Both the position numbers and the translations under genes were made by a program. A stretch of DNA of 64,000 nt from Pseudofulvimonas gallinarii (GTDB lineage Bacteria > Pseudomonadota > Gammaproteobacteria > Xanthomonadales > UBA2363), in contig NZ_SMAF01000006.1 of NCBI RefSeq assembly GCF_004343305.1, positions 1-64,000 on the forward strand, in the 5' to 3' direction. Of this stretch, positions 11,161 to 21,036 are shown piece after piece. Every line of letters starts with the position of its first letter. Positions within the stretch are counted from its first letter, which is position 1. The notes under the pieces are model-generated. The model was not told where the DNA came from. It searched no databases and was given only the letters and a program-made list of their open reading frames with translations.

Positions 11161-12284
11161 GCGACGGCCTCGAGCTGATCAATTTCCTCAAGAAGATGGT
11201 CGAACTGAAAGCGTCCGACCTCTTCGTCACGGCCGGCCGCCAGCCCAGCCTGAAGGTGCACGGCAAGCTGATGGCGCTCACCGAACAGCCGCTGACGCCG
11301 CAGCAGAGCAAGGAGATGGTGCTCAACTCGATGAATCCGAACCAGCGCGAGCAGTTCGAGAAGCATTACGAGTGCAACTACGCCATCAGCGTCACCGGCC
11401 TGGGCCGTTTCCGCGTCAGCTGCTTCTACCAGCGCAACGCGGTCGGCATGGTCATCCGCCGCATCGAGATGCGCATCCCGACCATCGAGGAGCTGAAGCT
11501 GCCGGCGGTGGTCAAGGAACTGGCGATGGTCAAGCGCGGCCTGGTGCTGTTCGTCGGTGCCACCGGTACCGGCAAGAGCACCTCGCTGGCGGCGATGCTG
11601 GGCTACCGCAACCGCAACTCGTCCGGCCACATCATCACCATCGAGGACCCGATCGAGTACGTGCATCGCCATGACGGCTGTATCGTCACGCAGCGCGAGG
11701 TCGGCATCGATACCGAAACCTTCGAGGCGGCGCTGAAGAACACGCTGCGCCAGGCGCCCGACGTCATCCTGATCGGCGAGGTGCGCACGCGCGAGACCAT
11801 GGAGCAGGCGATCACCTTCGCCGAGACCGGCCACCTGTGTCTGGCCACCCTGCACGCCAACAACGCCAACCAGGCCATCGACCGCATCCTGCACTTCTTC
11901 AGCGAGGACCGTCGTCCGCAGGTGCTGATGGACCTGTCGCTCAACCTCAAGGGCGTGGTCGCCCAGCAGCTGATTCCGCACGTCGACGGCAAGAGCCGCC
12001 GCGTCGCCATGGAAGTGCTGCTCGGCACGCCGCTGGTTCAGGACTACATCCGCGTCGGCGACGTGCACAAGCTCAAGGAAGTGATGAAGGAATCCACCAA
12101 CCTGGGCATGCGCACCTTCGACCAGAGCCTGGTCGAGCTGTTCCACAACGGCGAGATTTCCTACGAGAACGCGCTGCGCCACGCCGACTCGAGCAACGAA
12201 GTACGCCTGGCCATCAAGCTGGCGAAGGGCGGCGACGCCCACTCGCTGTCGTCGGGCCTGGGCGACATCGAACTGCTGGAGTAA
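11157..12284 (+). CDS. pilU: Type IV pilus retraction accessory ATPase PilU
   Basis: PilT paralogue (375 residues) that acts with PilT to power pilus retraction. Walker A is V-G-A-T-G-T-G-K-S-T-S, with I-T-I-E-D-P-I-E-Y-V-H and the His box F-A-E-T-G-H-L-C-L-A-T-L-H-A. The start is fixed by an ATGA overlap with the pilT stop, indicating translational coupling. The C-terminal tail beyond the ATPase core is longer than in PilT, as is usual in PilU. No other pilus genes are in the window. Confidence 0.96.
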   Translation: MSDGLELINFLKKMVELKASDLFVTAGRQPSLKVHGKLMALTEQPLTPQQSKEMVLNSMNPNQREQFEKHYECNYAISVTGLGRFRVSCFYQRNAVGMVIRRIEMRIPTIEELKLPAVVKELAMVKRGLVLFVGATGTGKSTSLAAMLGYRNRNSSGHIITIEDPIEYVHRHDGCIVTQREVGIDTETFEAALKNTLRQAPDVILIGEVRTRETMEQAITFAETGHLCLATLHANNANQAIDRILHFFSEDRRPQVLMDLSLNLKGVVAQQLIPHVDGKSRRVAMEVLLGTPLVQDYIRVGDVHKLKEVMKESTNLGMRTFDQSLVELFHNGEISYENALRHADSSNEVRLAIKLAKGGDAHSLSSGLGDIELLE

Positions 12285-12428
12285 CGGGACGACCGGGCGG
12301 CCACCGCGTGGAGCGATGCCGGGGCCGCCATGGCCGCCATTGGAGGGGCCGGGCGTACGCTGCGGCGATTTGCGTGACCGGGCCTTGGCCGCTTTGAACC
12401 TTCCGTTCGCTGCGCGCATCGAAGCGGT

Positions 12429-13004
12429 ATGGACGGAAGCGGCTGGATGCGACAGGACCATGACACCGTCGACAGGGCTGATGCCGACACGGTCGACGTG
12501 CGTGCCGCAGCCGCTGGCGACATACCGGCCTTCGAGCGCCTGTTCCGCCGCCATTCGGCGCGCATACACGGTGTCGTCTGGCGCCTCGCTGGTGGCGTCG
12601 AGGCGCGTGCCGAGGACCTGGTCCAGGAGACCTTCCTGCGCGCCTGGCGCAACCTTGCCCGTTTCCGCGGCGAAAGTCTCTTCTCGACCTGGCTGCATCG
12701 TCTTGCCGTCAACACGGCGCTGATGGACCTGCGGGCCAGCCGCAGTCGCCCGGACACCGACGCCGCGCTGCCCGAGGACCTGGGGTCGCACGAAGAACAC
12801 CCGGGGCATGAGATGGACCTGCAGCGCGCGGTCGCCAGCCTGCCGCCGCGTGCGCGGGCGGTGCTCGTGCTTCACGACATCGAAGGCTGGCAGCACGGCG
12901 AGATCGCCGCCGAGCTGGGCATGGCGACCGGTACCTCGAAGGCGCAACTGCACCGGGCGCGGCAGTTGTTGCGCCAACGTCTGGAAGGACATGGACATGG
13001 ATGA
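12429..13004 (+). CDS. ECF-type RNA polymerase sigma factor
   Basis: Sigma-70 family factor of 191 residues. Region 2 carries the conserved A-E-D-L-V-Q-E-T-F-L-R-A-W and F-S-T-W-L-H-R-L-A-V-N; region 4 shows L-P-P-R-A-R-A-V-L-V-L-H-D-I-E-G and a helix-turn-helix ending S-K-A-Q-L-H-R-A-R. The start is uncertain: ATG 12429 or 12447, neither with a strong ribosome site. Its end overlaps the next gene, a short membrane protein that is probably its anti-sigma factor, and a DUF4097-like exported protein follows. GAACCTT at 12396-12402 might be an autoregulated -35 element. The signal it senses cannot be read from sequence. Confidence 0.88.
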   Translation: MDGSGWMRQDHDTVDRADADTVDVRAAAAGDIPAFERLFRRHSARIHGVVWRLAGGVEARAEDLVQETFLRAWRNLARFRGESLFSTWLHRLAVNTALMDLRASRSRPDTDAALPEDLGSHEEHPGHEMDLQRAVASLPPRARAVLVLHDIEGWQHGEIAAELGMATGTSKAQLHRARQLLRQRLEGHGHG

Positions 13005-13521
13005 CGAACTGGATCTTGATCTGCGCCGGCGACTGCGTGGCCTGGCAGAGGACCGCCCGCTGCCGGTCGATCTCTGGCCGGCCATCGAGGCCCGGTTGCC
13101 GGCGACCGCTCCGGCATCGCCGGTGCGCCCGGCATGGACATGGGCCGCCGCTGCGGCGCTGGTGATGGCGGTGGCCGCGGCCTGGCTGCTGCCGCTGCGG
13201 AACGGGCCGGACCCTGCGCTGCAGCCATTGGTGCAGGCCGAGCCGGCAAGGAGCCTGCACGCCGATGACGCCGATACGCTGCTGCGCGCCTACGACGAAA
13301 TACTCGCCTTTGAAGCCGGCCTGCCAGCGCTGCACTGGCAGCATCAACTCGGCCGACCGGGTGGACGCGAGCGCCTGGCGGCAAGGCGCGAACTGGATGC
13401 TTCGCTGCGCGAGCTCGCCGCGGCGTTGCGGATCGAACCCGGCTCCCAACTCCTGAGGCGCCTGATGCATCAGACCCTGGGACAGCGCGTTGCGATCAGC
13501 CGCGACGCCTGGACCGCCTGA
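12997..13521 (+). CDS. Small membrane protein, probable anti-sigma factor
   Basis: A 174-residue protein with an acidic N-terminus (D-D-E-L-D-L-D-L), a short cytoplasmic region and one Ala-rich membrane segment near residues 48-67 (W-T-W-A-A-A-A-A-L-V-M), followed by a probable periplasmic helical domain. I see no zinc-binding HxxxCxxC motif. Its coding sequence overlaps the sigma factor by 8 bases, a position typical of anti-sigma factors, so that role is inferred from context. A second ATG at 12991 is possible; 12997 has a better spacing from GGAAGGA. Confidence 0.7.
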   Translation: MDDELDLDLRRRLRGLAEDRPLPVDLWPAIEARLPATAPASPVRPAWTWAAAAALVMAVAAAWLLPLRNGPDPALQPLVQAEPARSLHADDADTLLRAYDEILAFEAGLPALHWQHQLGRPGGRERLAARRELDASLRELAAALRIEPGSQLLRRLMHQTLGQRVAISRDAWTA

Positions 13522-13556
13522 CCGGGCCACCCACCCAATCCTTGAGGCCACAGACC

Positions 13557-14438
13557 ATGCTCGATCGAATCGCACTCCTGCTCCTCCTGTCCGCAGCCAC
13601 TGCCGGTGCGCGGGCGGGCACGCCGATTGATGAAACGCGCCCCGGACAGGCGGGCATGCACCTGCGCGTGGAAAGTGTCGCCGGCAGTGTCCGGCTGACG
13701 CCGGGCAGCGACAGCCAGGTCGTGATCCGCGGCACACTGGGCGACGGCAGCAAGCCCCTCCGGATCGACGGCGACGGCAGCCGTCTGTCGATCCAGGTGG
13801 AAGCGGAAAGCAATGGCTGGGGCAGCCGGATGGCGCCGAGCACGCTGGAGATCGAGGTGCCGTCCACGGCGCGGGTGGAGATCAACACGGTCAGCGCCGA
13901 TGTCGGCGTGTCCGGCATTGGTGGCAGCGAGGCGCGTATCGAAACCGTCAGCGGCGCGATTGACTACCGCGGAAGCGGCGAACGCGTGCGCCTGAAGACG
14001 GTCAGCGGCCGGATCCACGGCGAAGGCAGTGGCAGGCACTGGACGGTAGGCAGCGTCAGCGGCTCGATCACGATGCCGGAGGCTTCGGGCGAACTCGACG
14101 TGGAATCGATTTCGGGAACGATCGATGTGGCATTCCGTCCCGCCAGCCGCGTCCACGTGGAAACGGTTTCCGGGCGCATCGAAGCCACGGGCGTGCTGGC
14201 GGACGGGGGCGACATCGACATGCAGAGCGTCAGCGGCGCGCTGAACCTGCGCCTGTCCGGGCAGACCGATGCGCGGATCCAGGCAAAGACGTTCTCGGGC
14301 AAGGTCGAAAGCGATTTCGGCACCGTCGAGCGCGGTGGATTCGGCGGCGGTTATTCGCTGGATACGCGCGTGGGATCGGGCGCCGGAACGGTGCGCGTGG
14401 AGTCCTTCAGCGGCAAGGTGACGATCCGCGGGAATTGA
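13557..14438 (+). CDS. Exported DUF4097-like repeat protein
   Basis: A 293-residue protein with a clear signal peptide (L-L-L-L-L-S-A-A-T-A-G-A-R-A) and a body built of short beta repeats. A motif close to [EKQ]-[TS]-[VIF]-S-G recurs about every 20 residues from roughly residue 100 to 265, as expected for a beta-solenoid or toast-rack DUF4097-like fold. It is the third gene of the sigma/anti-sigma operon, so its synthesis is probably controlled by that sigma factor. In other bacteria DUF4097 proteins sit with envelope-stress regulators; function here is unknown. I took the ATG at 13557, directly before the signal peptide. Confidence 0.8.
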   Translation: MLDRIALLLLLSAATAGARAGTPIDETRPGQAGMHLRVESVAGSVRLTPGSDSQVVIRGTLGDGSKPLRIDGDGSRLSIQVEAESNGWGSRMAPSTLEIEVPSTARVEINTVSADVGVSGIGGSEARIETVSGAIDYRGSGERVRLKTVSGRIHGEGSGRHWTVGSVSGSITMPEASGELDVESISGTIDVAFRPASRVHVETVSGRIEATGVLADGGDIDMQSVSGALNLRLSGQTDARIQAKTFSGKVESDFGTVERGGFGGGYSLDTRVGSGAGTVRVESFSGKVTIRGN

Positions 14439-14495
14439 GGCCGTCGTGCCGATCCGGCGGCGATGTCGTGGCGCTCGCCGACGGCGGCCCACGCA

Positions 14496-16082
14496 TCAGC
14501 TGGTGCCGGTCGGGGTCGCGGACAGCAGTTTCCTTACCGGTTCGAGCTGGTCGGCGTACGCCTGCCAGCGCAGGTGGCTGCGCTGGTGGACAGGCTCACG
14601 CAATTGCGGCGCGCTCGCCGAGCGAACCGGCTTGGCGTTGTTGCGGAAGTCCAGGAAGGCCGGATCCCAGTCCAGTCCGCAGAACGCCATGATCGCTGGT
14701 GCATGGACTTCGGGCGCCTGCACGAGGAGGTCGTAATCGACCTCGAGGATCCGCCCCGGAAACACGCGCTTCCAGTGCGCCATCAGCCGTTCGTACATCA
14801 GGAAGTAGCGGGCAACGTCGAACAGGTCGTAGCTGTAGTCGAAATAAGGTGAGCCCGGTGCGAACACATGCCGGAAGTTGCTCAGGCAGGTGTCCAGTGC
14901 GTTGCGGCGGACGGCGATGAAACGGGCATCCGGCAGCGCCTGGGCGATGAACCCCAGGTAGAGGTAGTTCTGCGGCAGCTTGTCGGTGAAGTGGGCCGTC
15001 GATCCCGTCGCCGGACGGGTGCTTTCCAGATAGCGTCGGCCCAGCGCGTTCCAGTCCGGGTCAGGGCTGGATCGGATGGCGTCCGGATCGAAGGGATTGA
15101 ATGTCCTTTCGCCCAGCGCCTGCTTCCAGGCCACCGGAAAGTTGAAAAGTTCGCCCGCCGGGTACACGTCCGGGTGGGCGGACAGGATCCGGTCCACCAG
15201 CGTCGTACCCGAGCGCGCCATGCCGAGCACGAACAGGGGCTCGCCGGATCGATGGCCCAGCGACGGGTCGCCGGCAGTGGTCACCCGCTCCGCGATGGCT
15301 TCGAACAGCGCCGCGTCGCGTTCGCTGCTGTAGTTGCGATAGGGGCGCATCGCCGCCTTGGCTTCGGCCAGCTGGCGGAACGATTCCTCGCACTGGTCGA
15401 GGTCATCCAGCTCCTTGGCGAGCGCGGCACCCAGATACAGCCTTGCCATGGGATCCTGGCCATGGCGGGCCAGAAGGCTGCGCAGTTGCGGCAGGTGGTT
15501 GCGCCCGGGCGTCTGCCGGCGATTGATCGACAGGTTGTAGTACGCAGGCCAGTGCCGAGGATCCGAGGCCAGGCAGGCCTCGAAAGCCTGGTCGGCCCGG
15601 TCCAGCTGGCCGTCGCTGCCCAGCCACACCGCGTGGTTGAACTGGAAACCCGGGTCGCGCGGTGCCAGCGCAGTAGCGCGTGCGAAGGCCTCCCCGGCCT
15701 GCGGGTGCATGGCGCACTCGCTGCGGATCACGCCGACGGTATCGGCGATGAGCGGGTCGTGCGGGTGGGCCTCGAACAGCTCGGCGCATATCGACAGCGC
15801 CTCGCTCCAGCGACAGAGCGCCGCCAGGGCGCGCGCAAGGTAGATCCGGTAGTGGACCGTGCCCGGGCGGAGTGACGATGCCCGGCTGAAATGTTCGAAC
15901 GCGCGCTGGCTCCAGCCCATCTCGATCGCCGCATGGCCGAGTGCGAAGTGGACGCCATCATCGTCCGGGGTGATTTCGGCCAGGGATTCCGCGGCCCGAT
16001 AGGCCTCGTTCCATCGGCCAGACGCCACCGCCTGCCGGACGGATGTGCGCAGGCCCGGGATGGTGCTCGTGTTGGAGGTCAT
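14496..16082 (-). CDS. TPR-containing sulfotransferase family protein
   Basis: A 528-residue two-part protein. The first half is a series of tetratricopeptide repeats (visible units such as A-L-G-H-A-A-I-E-M-G-W and A-F-E-H-F-S-R-A). The second half is a PAPS-dependent sulfotransferase domain with the 5'-phosphosulfate loop L-G-M-A-R-S-G-T-T-L-V near residue 280 and the 3'-phosphate region F-I-A-V-R-R-N-A-L-D. It lies 187 bases downstream of the TonB-dependent receptor on the same strand. I recall this pairing elsewhere in Lysobacterales and Alteromonadales, but the sulfated substrate is unknown. A terminator between the two genes suggests partly separate transcription. Confidence 0.9.
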   Translation of the reverse strand: MTSNTSTIPGLRTSVRQAVASGRWNEAYRAAESLAEITPDDDGVHFALGHAAIEMGWSQRAFEHFSRASSLRPGTVHYRIYLARALAALCRWSEALSICAELFEAHPHDPLIADTVGVIRSECAMHPQAGEAFARATALAPRDPGFQFNHAVWLGSDGQLDRADQAFEACLASDPRHWPAYYNLSINRRQTPGRNHLPQLRSLLARHGQDPMARLYLGAALAKELDDLDQCEESFRQLAEAKAAMRPYRNYSSERDAALFEAIAERVTTAGDPSLGHRSGEPLFVLGMARSGTTLVDRILSAHPDVYPAGELFNFPVAWKQALGERTFNPFDPDAIRSSPDPDWNALGRRYLESTRPATGSTAHFTDKLPQNYLYLGFIAQALPDARFIAVRRNALDTCLSNFRHVFAPGSPYFDYSYDLFDVARYFLMYERLMAHWKRVFPGRILEVDYDLLVQAPEVHAPAIMAFCGLDWDPAFLDFRNNAKPVRSASAPQLREPVHQRSHLRWQAYADQLEPVRKLLSATPTGTS

Positions 16083-16208
16083 AGTGCCGGGGTCGTTGTC
16101 GACGGACGGCTGTTCGCCGCAGGTGGGGATCGTCGCCCAATGCCGGACCGCCTACAAGTCCGACGGCACGGATGGTGCAACCCGGCGCCATGAATATCGC
16201 GCCGCCTG

Positions 16209-16241
16209 AAAAAGATACGGCCCCATTTCTGGGGCCGTATC
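16209..16241 (-). terminator. Rho-independent terminator of the TonB-dependent receptor gene
   Basis: A 12-bp perfect stem (16214-16225 with 16230-16241) with a 4-base loop is followed on the minus strand by TTTTT (16213-16209). It begins 29 bases after the receptor stop. Confidence 0.88.
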
Positions 16242-16269
16242 GTGTTGCTCAGGTGTTGCTGTTACGCGA

Positions 16270-19200
16270 TCAGAACGTCTGCTTGTACTTCGCGTACCAG
16301 AAACGACCCAGGTCGAAGCCGCCGTAGTAGGCGAAGTTCGAGTTCGGCTGCGAGAACATGACCGGGCCTTCGTGGTCGGTCACGTTGTTCGCACCCAGGG
16401 CCACCGTCGCACCCCACGGAGCATTCCAGCGGAACTGGAGGTCGTGGAAGGTGTTGGAGCCGACGCGGTTGATCGGCGTGATGATGCCCTGGGTGTCCGG
16501 GGCAGCATAGTCCGGATGCGTGCAGATCTCGTCGAAGTAGCACTCTTCCTTCATCGCCGAGTAGTAGCGCATGCCCCAGGTCACGCCGAAGTCACCCAGA
16601 TCCCAGCTCAGGCTGAGGTTGGAACGGAGGCGGAAGTTCGCACCGAAGCTGGTGTGAACCGACTCGTATTCCTGCGTCACGTCCGTCTTGCTGTTCAGCT
16701 TGCTGGTGTAGCTGTTGTTCCACACAGCGCCGAAGCGACCGAAGTCGGTATCGAAGCGGTAGCTGATATCCCAGTCGAAGCCTTCGGTTTCGACGTAACC
16801 GGAGTTACGACCACCGTAGCTCAGGCTGTTGACGATACCCAGGACCGGATCACGCGTGAACATGGCGCAACGCGACGCGATGTTCAGGATGTAGCAGTCG
16901 TACAGGATCTGGTTCGGGGTGTCGCTGACAACGGTGTTCTCGATGCGGTAGTTCCACCAGTCGACACCGATGTTCAGGCCTTCGATGAAGCCCACCGACC
17001 AGACAGCGCCGATGGTCTTGGACTCGGAGGTCTCCGGCTGCAGCAGCGGGTTGGAGCCGCTGAAGAACGGAACCGGCGTCTGGTCGGCACGAGCCTGCGT
17101 CGGGATGAAGCCCTGGCGCAGCTGGCGATAGACGTTCGGACCGCTGCCACCCCACTCGGCCGGATCCCAGATACGGGCGTGGCCGGTATCGGCCTGGCAG
17201 CGCGCCGTGTTGGCGGCGTCACCGAAGCGGGCGTCGCACGGATCGTGGAAGTTGGTGGTGAAGGTCTGCGAGCCGCCGCCGTACAGACCGGCGATGCTCG
17301 GAGCGCGGAAGCCTTCAGCCCAGGTACCACAGATCAGCAGGTCCTCGAACGGACGCCAGCGCAGGCCCAGCTTCGCGTTGGTGGTGTCACCGAAGGTCGA
17401 GAAGTCGGAGTAACGGGCTGCGGCGTTCAGCGACAGCTCGTAGAAGCCCGGGATCTCGGCCAGGATCGGCACGTCGATTTCGGCGTAGAACTCGTCGACC
17501 GAGTAGCCGCCCTGCGTGGTGGTGCTGGCCAGCGACGAATGGTCGCCCGACTGACGCAGCGCGTCCGGAGCGTACAGGCCCTGCTCACGACGGTACTCGT
17601 AGCCCACCGCGAAGCCCAGGTCACCCGCCGGCAGCGTGAACAGCGTGCCGCTGAAGTTGGCGTAGTAGGCCGTGGTCGAGGTCTCGGCGATCGTGTGCTC
17701 GCGCGGGAACAGGAAGTTGACGACCGCGGGGTCATCCAGCGAGTTCGCGATCGAGCCGCGGCCGAAGCCGGCGAACGGATTCCACGGCACGCAGGAGGTC
17801 AGCGAGATCGGGGCATCCGGCGTACCGCACTGGACGACGCCCGAGCTGTTCATGAACGACGGGCCGACCGCAGCGCTGACGCGGGACGGCTGCAGGTTGC
17901 CGGTACCGGTCTGCAGCTGCGTGCTGCGGGTGTACATGTAACCGACGTCCCAGTTGAAGAAGCGGTCGCCGATGTCGAAGGCGCCGTCGAAGCCGCCGGT
18001 GAAGCGCCAGGTGTCGGCGTCATAACCGGTGTAACGCGGCACTTCCCAGCCACGACGGGTCCAGGTCAGCAGGCCGGTGTTCTCGCCCGTGCCCCAGTTG
18101 CCGACCGGGTTGAACCAGCTGTCCGGCGACATGTGGGTGTTCGGGATCGTACCGCCAGCCCACGAGGAGCCGGACTGGTACGGATAACCGGCGACCTGCA
18201 TCTCGGAGAAGCGGTGCGTGTAGCCGACGTCCGTGGTGAAACGGGCCCAATCGGTCACGTCATACGCACCGGACACATAGACACCCTTGCGCTCGAGCGG
18301 GTTGTAGATGTGCATCTGGTCGCTGGAACGCGAGACGTCGCCCGTACCCGGGGTGCCATCCTGCGGATGGAAACCGGTGAACGTGCGGGCGTCGGAACCC
18401 GGATCGGCGACCCAGTAGGTGCCGCCGTGCAGGAAGCGGCCGTACTGGCCGACGGTGGTGTAGCTGTACTGCGGGTAGCCCGGATAGGAGTCGGCGGTGT
18501 ACCAGCGGTCGGGGGCGAAGATGCCCTCTTCCTTGTTGTACTCGGCGGACATCACGATGTGGCCGCGCTCGCCAGCCATGCCGATGGTGAAGTCGTAGGC
18601 CTGACGCGGACCATCGCCTTCGCCGTACTCACCGTAGTACAGGTTGACTTCGGCGCCGGTGAAGTTGCGACGGGTGATGATGTTCACCACGCCGGCGATG
18701 GCGTCGGAACCGTAGATCGACGAAGCGCCGTCCTTCAGGACTTCAATGCGCTCGATGATCGAGGCCGGGACCTGCGACAGATCCTGCAGACCACCGGTGG
18801 TGGTGCCCAGGCGCTTGCCGTTGATCAGGACCAGGGTGCGGGTCGCACCGAGGTTGCGCATGTCGATGTACAGGCCACCGACCGACTCGCCCGAGCTCAG
18901 CGGCTCGGAGCGGCTGATCGGCGGGGTGCCGGCTGCAGTCATGTTCTGCAGGATGTCGGCGACGGAGGTCAGGCCCTGGGCCTCGATGTCCTCGCGGCTG
19001 ATGGTCAGAACCGGCTGCGCCGTTTCCAGGTCCACCTGGCGGATGCGGGAGCCCGTGACCTCAATGCGATCGAGGGTGCGCTCTTCGGAATCCTGATCTT
19101 GCTGGGCGAAGGCGGTGCCGGTAAAACCGACCGCGCCGATCACACCGACCGTCAGGCCGGCGCGAATCGCCTTGTACAGGGGGTTGTTGCTAAGTCTCAT
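16270..19200 (-). CDS. TonB-dependent outer-membrane receptor
   Basis: A 976-residue outer-membrane active transporter. The signal peptide ends at about residue 31 (T-A-F-A-Q-Q). A TonB-box-like segment ([11 protein letters not shown]) follows, then the plug with L-V-L-I-N-G-K-R and [24 protein letters not shown]. The barrel ends in an aromatic residue (Y-K-Q-T-F), the usual assembly signal. There is no N-terminal carboxypeptidase-like domain. The start at 19200 was chosen because it begins the signal peptide. Substrate unknown; the large loops with Cys pairs resemble peptide- or polymer-uptake receptors of Lysobacterales. Confidence 0.93.
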   Translation of the reverse strand: MRLSNNPLYKAIRAGLTVGVIGAVGFTGTAFAQQDQDSEERTLDRIEVTGSRIRQVDLETAQPVLTISREDIEAQGLTSVADILQNMTAAGTPPISRSEPLSSGESVGGLYIDMRNLGATRTLVLINGKRLGTTTGGLQDLSQVPASIIERIEVLKDGASSIYGSDAIAGVVNIITRRNFTGAEVNLYYGEYGEGDGPRQAYDFTIGMAGERGHIVMSAEYNKEEGIFAPDRWYTADSYPGYPQYSYTTVGQYGRFLHGGTYWVADPGSDARTFTGFHPQDGTPGTGDVSRSSDQMHIYNPLERKGVYVSGAYDVTDWARFTTDVGYTHRFSEMQVAGYPYQSGSSWAGGTIPNTHMSPDSWFNPVGNWGTGENTGLLTWTRRGWEVPRYTGYDADTWRFTGGFDGAFDIGDRFFNWDVGYMYTRSTQLQTGTGNLQPSRVSAAVGPSFMNSSGVVQCGTPDAPISLTSCVPWNPFAGFGRGSIANSLDDPAVVNFLFPREHTIAETSTTAYYANFSGTLFTLPAGDLGFAVGYEYRREQGLYAPDALRQSGDHSSLASTTTQGGYSVDEFYAEIDVPILAEIPGFYELSLNAAARYSDFSTFGDTTNAKLGLRWRPFEDLLICGTWAEGFRAPSIAGLYGGGSQTFTTNFHDPCDARFGDAANTARCQADTGHARIWDPAEWGGSGPNVYRQLRQGFIPTQARADQTPVPFFSGSNPLLQPETSESKTIGAVWSVGFIEGLNIGVDWWNYRIENTVVSDTPNQILYDCYILNIASRCAMFTRDPVLGIVNSLSYGGRNSGYVETEGFDWDISYRFDTDFGRFGAVWNNSYTSKLNSKTDVTQEYESVHTSFGANFRLRSNLSLSWDLGDFGVTWGMRYYSAMKEECYFDEICTHPDYAAPDTQGIITPINRVGSNTFHDLQFRWNAPWGATVALGANNVTDHEGPVMFSQPNSNFAYYGGFDLGRFWYAKYKQTF

Positions 19201-19424
19201 TAGACACTCTCCAACGTCGTGAGTTGACTTCGGGACATGGGACCCGTCCATGGGCGAGCCAAAGGGCCACCGAAACCATGGCGGTCTGGAGTCTAACAAC
19301 ATTTTTACAAGCCCGGCAATCCCTTCTGTTTTCGTTAAGGATTGCGGCGAAGCCGCCCCAAGTGCGGCCTGGAATGCGGACTTACGGTTTACGATTCGGG
19401 TCGTACGTAAGTTCTCGCAGGGAA

Positions 19425-20399
19425 TCAGAGTTCCTGGTGGTAGCGGATGTACGGGGTGCGCAGGTCACCCTGGTCGGGTCCGGACTTGGCCGGGTCCTGC
19501 CGTTGCGGCCGGACGATCAGGTTGCGCGCGCCGAACTCCAGTTCGCCGTTCCAGGGCATCCGCCAGGAAAATCCCAGGTCGAGACTGTCCTGGCCCTCCG
19601 CGGCAAGGCCGGTGAGCGCGTCGGGACGCCACTGGCGGCCGGTCAGGGCGCCCTGGAAGCGGCCGTAACCGATGCCGAAGCTCAGGCTGTCCTCGCTGCC
19701 GGGCAGCCAGGGCAGGGCGGCGGCATCACCGCCCGTGCGCAGCCAGTCACCCGGCCGTGTGCTGTGGCCGTAGGCCAGGTCCAGGCGCAATTGCGGGCCG
19801 AGCCAGAAATAGGTGGCAACGCCCAGCGTCTCGCTGCGGCGGTCGATCTCGCCGAGGGTCGGGCCGATCCAGCCCGGCAGCAGCAGGGACGCCGCGGCCG
19901 CGGAAATCTGCCGCAGTCCCAGCCAGTCGCCGAGGTCGGACAACTGGTTGCCACCTTCAAGCCAGCCCAGGCCATAACTGAAATCGACGCCGAAGCCGCT
20001 GCCGTGTTCAAGGCCCAGGACCAGCCCGGTACCCGGCATGGCGCCCGGCAGACCCAGCCAGTTCGCCGGATCACAGCCGCGCAGGTGGCGAAGATGCGGG
20101 GAATCGCCGACCAGGCAGGGCGACAGGCCTGGCGCGCCGTCGGTCGCGCCGGCGTTGACATGCAGCGCGATGCGGCCCCAGCCGGGGTTGCGTTCGCGCC
20201 CGGACAGATCGAGGGCGGGAAGGGGTGACGCCCGCAGCGAAGGCGGCAGGGCCGGCTCGGCTTCGGTGCTCAGGCGGACGCGGCCGTCAGGATCGAGACT
20301 CAGGCGCAGGCGCACCGGTTCGCCGACCGTCTGCGCCGCCGCGAAAGTGGCGGGCAACAGTGCAAGCGCGAGCAGTAGCGGACGGAGAAATGCGTTCAT
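19425..20399 (-). CDS. Exported outer-membrane-like protein of unknown function
   Basis: A 324-residue protein with a strong signal peptide (L-R-P-L-L-L-A-L-A-L-L-P-A-T-F-A-A-A-Q). The C-terminal half shows alternating hydrophobic patterns such as L-R-L-D-L-A-Y-G-H-S, L-D-L-G-F-S-W-R-M and L-E-F-G-A-R-N, typical of beta strands in outer-membrane barrels. A conserved-looking Cys pair is present (P-C-L-V-G-D and R-G-C-D-P). I do not recognise the family. It is upstream of, and co-directional with, the TonB-dependent receptor, but 224 bases separate them and there is no sign of an operon. Confidence 0.72.
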   Translation of the reverse strand: MNAFLRPLLLALALLPATFAAAQTVGEPVRLRLSLDPDGRVRLSTEAEPALPPSLRASPLPALDLSGRERNPGWGRIALHVNAGATDGAPGLSPCLVGDSPHLRHLRGCDPANWLGLPGAMPGTGLVLGLEHGSGFGVDFSYGLGWLEGGNQLSDLGDWLGLRQISAAAASLLLPGWIGPTLGEIDRRSETLGVATYFWLGPQLRLDLAYGHSTRPGDWLRTGGDAAALPWLPGSEDSLSFGIGYGRFQGALTGRQWRPDALTGLAAEGQDSLDLGFSWRMPWNGELEFGARNLIVRPQRQDPAKSGPDQGDLRTPYIRYHQEL

Positions 20400-20534
20400 G
20401 ACCTTTGCTGGAAAACCGAACCCCCACAGCCCGGAAATCCCTGTCAGTCTGGCCCTGGTCGGATGAAAAGTATAGGCCAAGACATTGAACGGCTGGAAGG
20501 GTTCCGCGCCGGGACGACGGGCGCCAGCAGGTAT

Positions 20535-20945
20535 TCAGGCCGGGCTGCGGGCGAACTGCAGCAGCGCCAGCACGAGGACCGTGAGGATCAGCACGGTACG
20601 GACGCGGCCGGGCGTGACCCAGCGACGGCGCTCGGCCGGCGCGGCTGGCGCGAGCACGTAGGGCAACGCCGGCACGGCGTCCTCGTTGCGTTCGAATCCG
20701 GCCGGGGGCAGCAGGCCGGCGGTGCGCAGCACCTGTCGCGCCTGTGGCAGGTCGCCGTTGTTGAGCACCATGACCCGTGGCCATGATCCCGGGTCGCTCG
20801 CCTGGCGGTAGTTGGTCGCGCGCCAGGCCGGCATCTTCTTGTGATGCGGCCCGTAAAGGACGCGGTTGGCGATCGCGGCTTCGTCCAGGAGCGCGGCGAC
20901 GCGTTCGGCGTTTTCCAGTCGGGGCGTGCTGTAGATGACCTGCAT
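20535..20945 (-). CDS. DUF2007-like small protein with a C-terminal membrane anchor
   Basis: A 136-residue protein. Residues 1-70 resemble DUF2007 (putative signal-transducing) proteins: M-Q-V-I-Y-S-T-P-R-L-E-N-A-E-R-V-A-A-L-L followed by a short-helix/strand pattern. The C-terminus has one membrane segment (V-L-I-L-T-V-L-V-L-A-L-L-Q-F-A). Function is unknown. It is divergent from the Rieske gene, with 91 bases between start codons. The start at 20945 is supported by the family's usual N-terminus. Confidence 0.65.
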   Translation of the reverse strand: MQVIYSTPRLENAERVAALLDEAAIANRVLYGPHHKKMPAWRATNYRQASDPGSWPRVMVLNNGDLPQARQVLRTAGLLPPAGFERNEDAVPALPYVLAPAAPAERRRWVTPGRVRTVLILTVLVLALLQFARSPA

Positions 20946-21036
20946 GGCGCACAGGATAGCGGATCGCCTGACGGACGACGCCCGGGTGGCCGTATCATCA
21001 ACGGCCATACATTCATTAATAGGGCGTGGCTGCCGG

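Noticed and set aside
13542-13556. A TTG start for the DUF4097-like protein
   Set aside because: The ATG 15 bases later directly begins the signal peptide and is the simpler choice.
16372-19203. A 943-codon open frame on the plus strand across the TonB-dependent receptor
   Set aside because: It is exactly antisense to a well-supported receptor gene. Its translation is rich in Arg, Gly, Ala and Val without domains, as expected for the complementary frame in GC-rich DNA.
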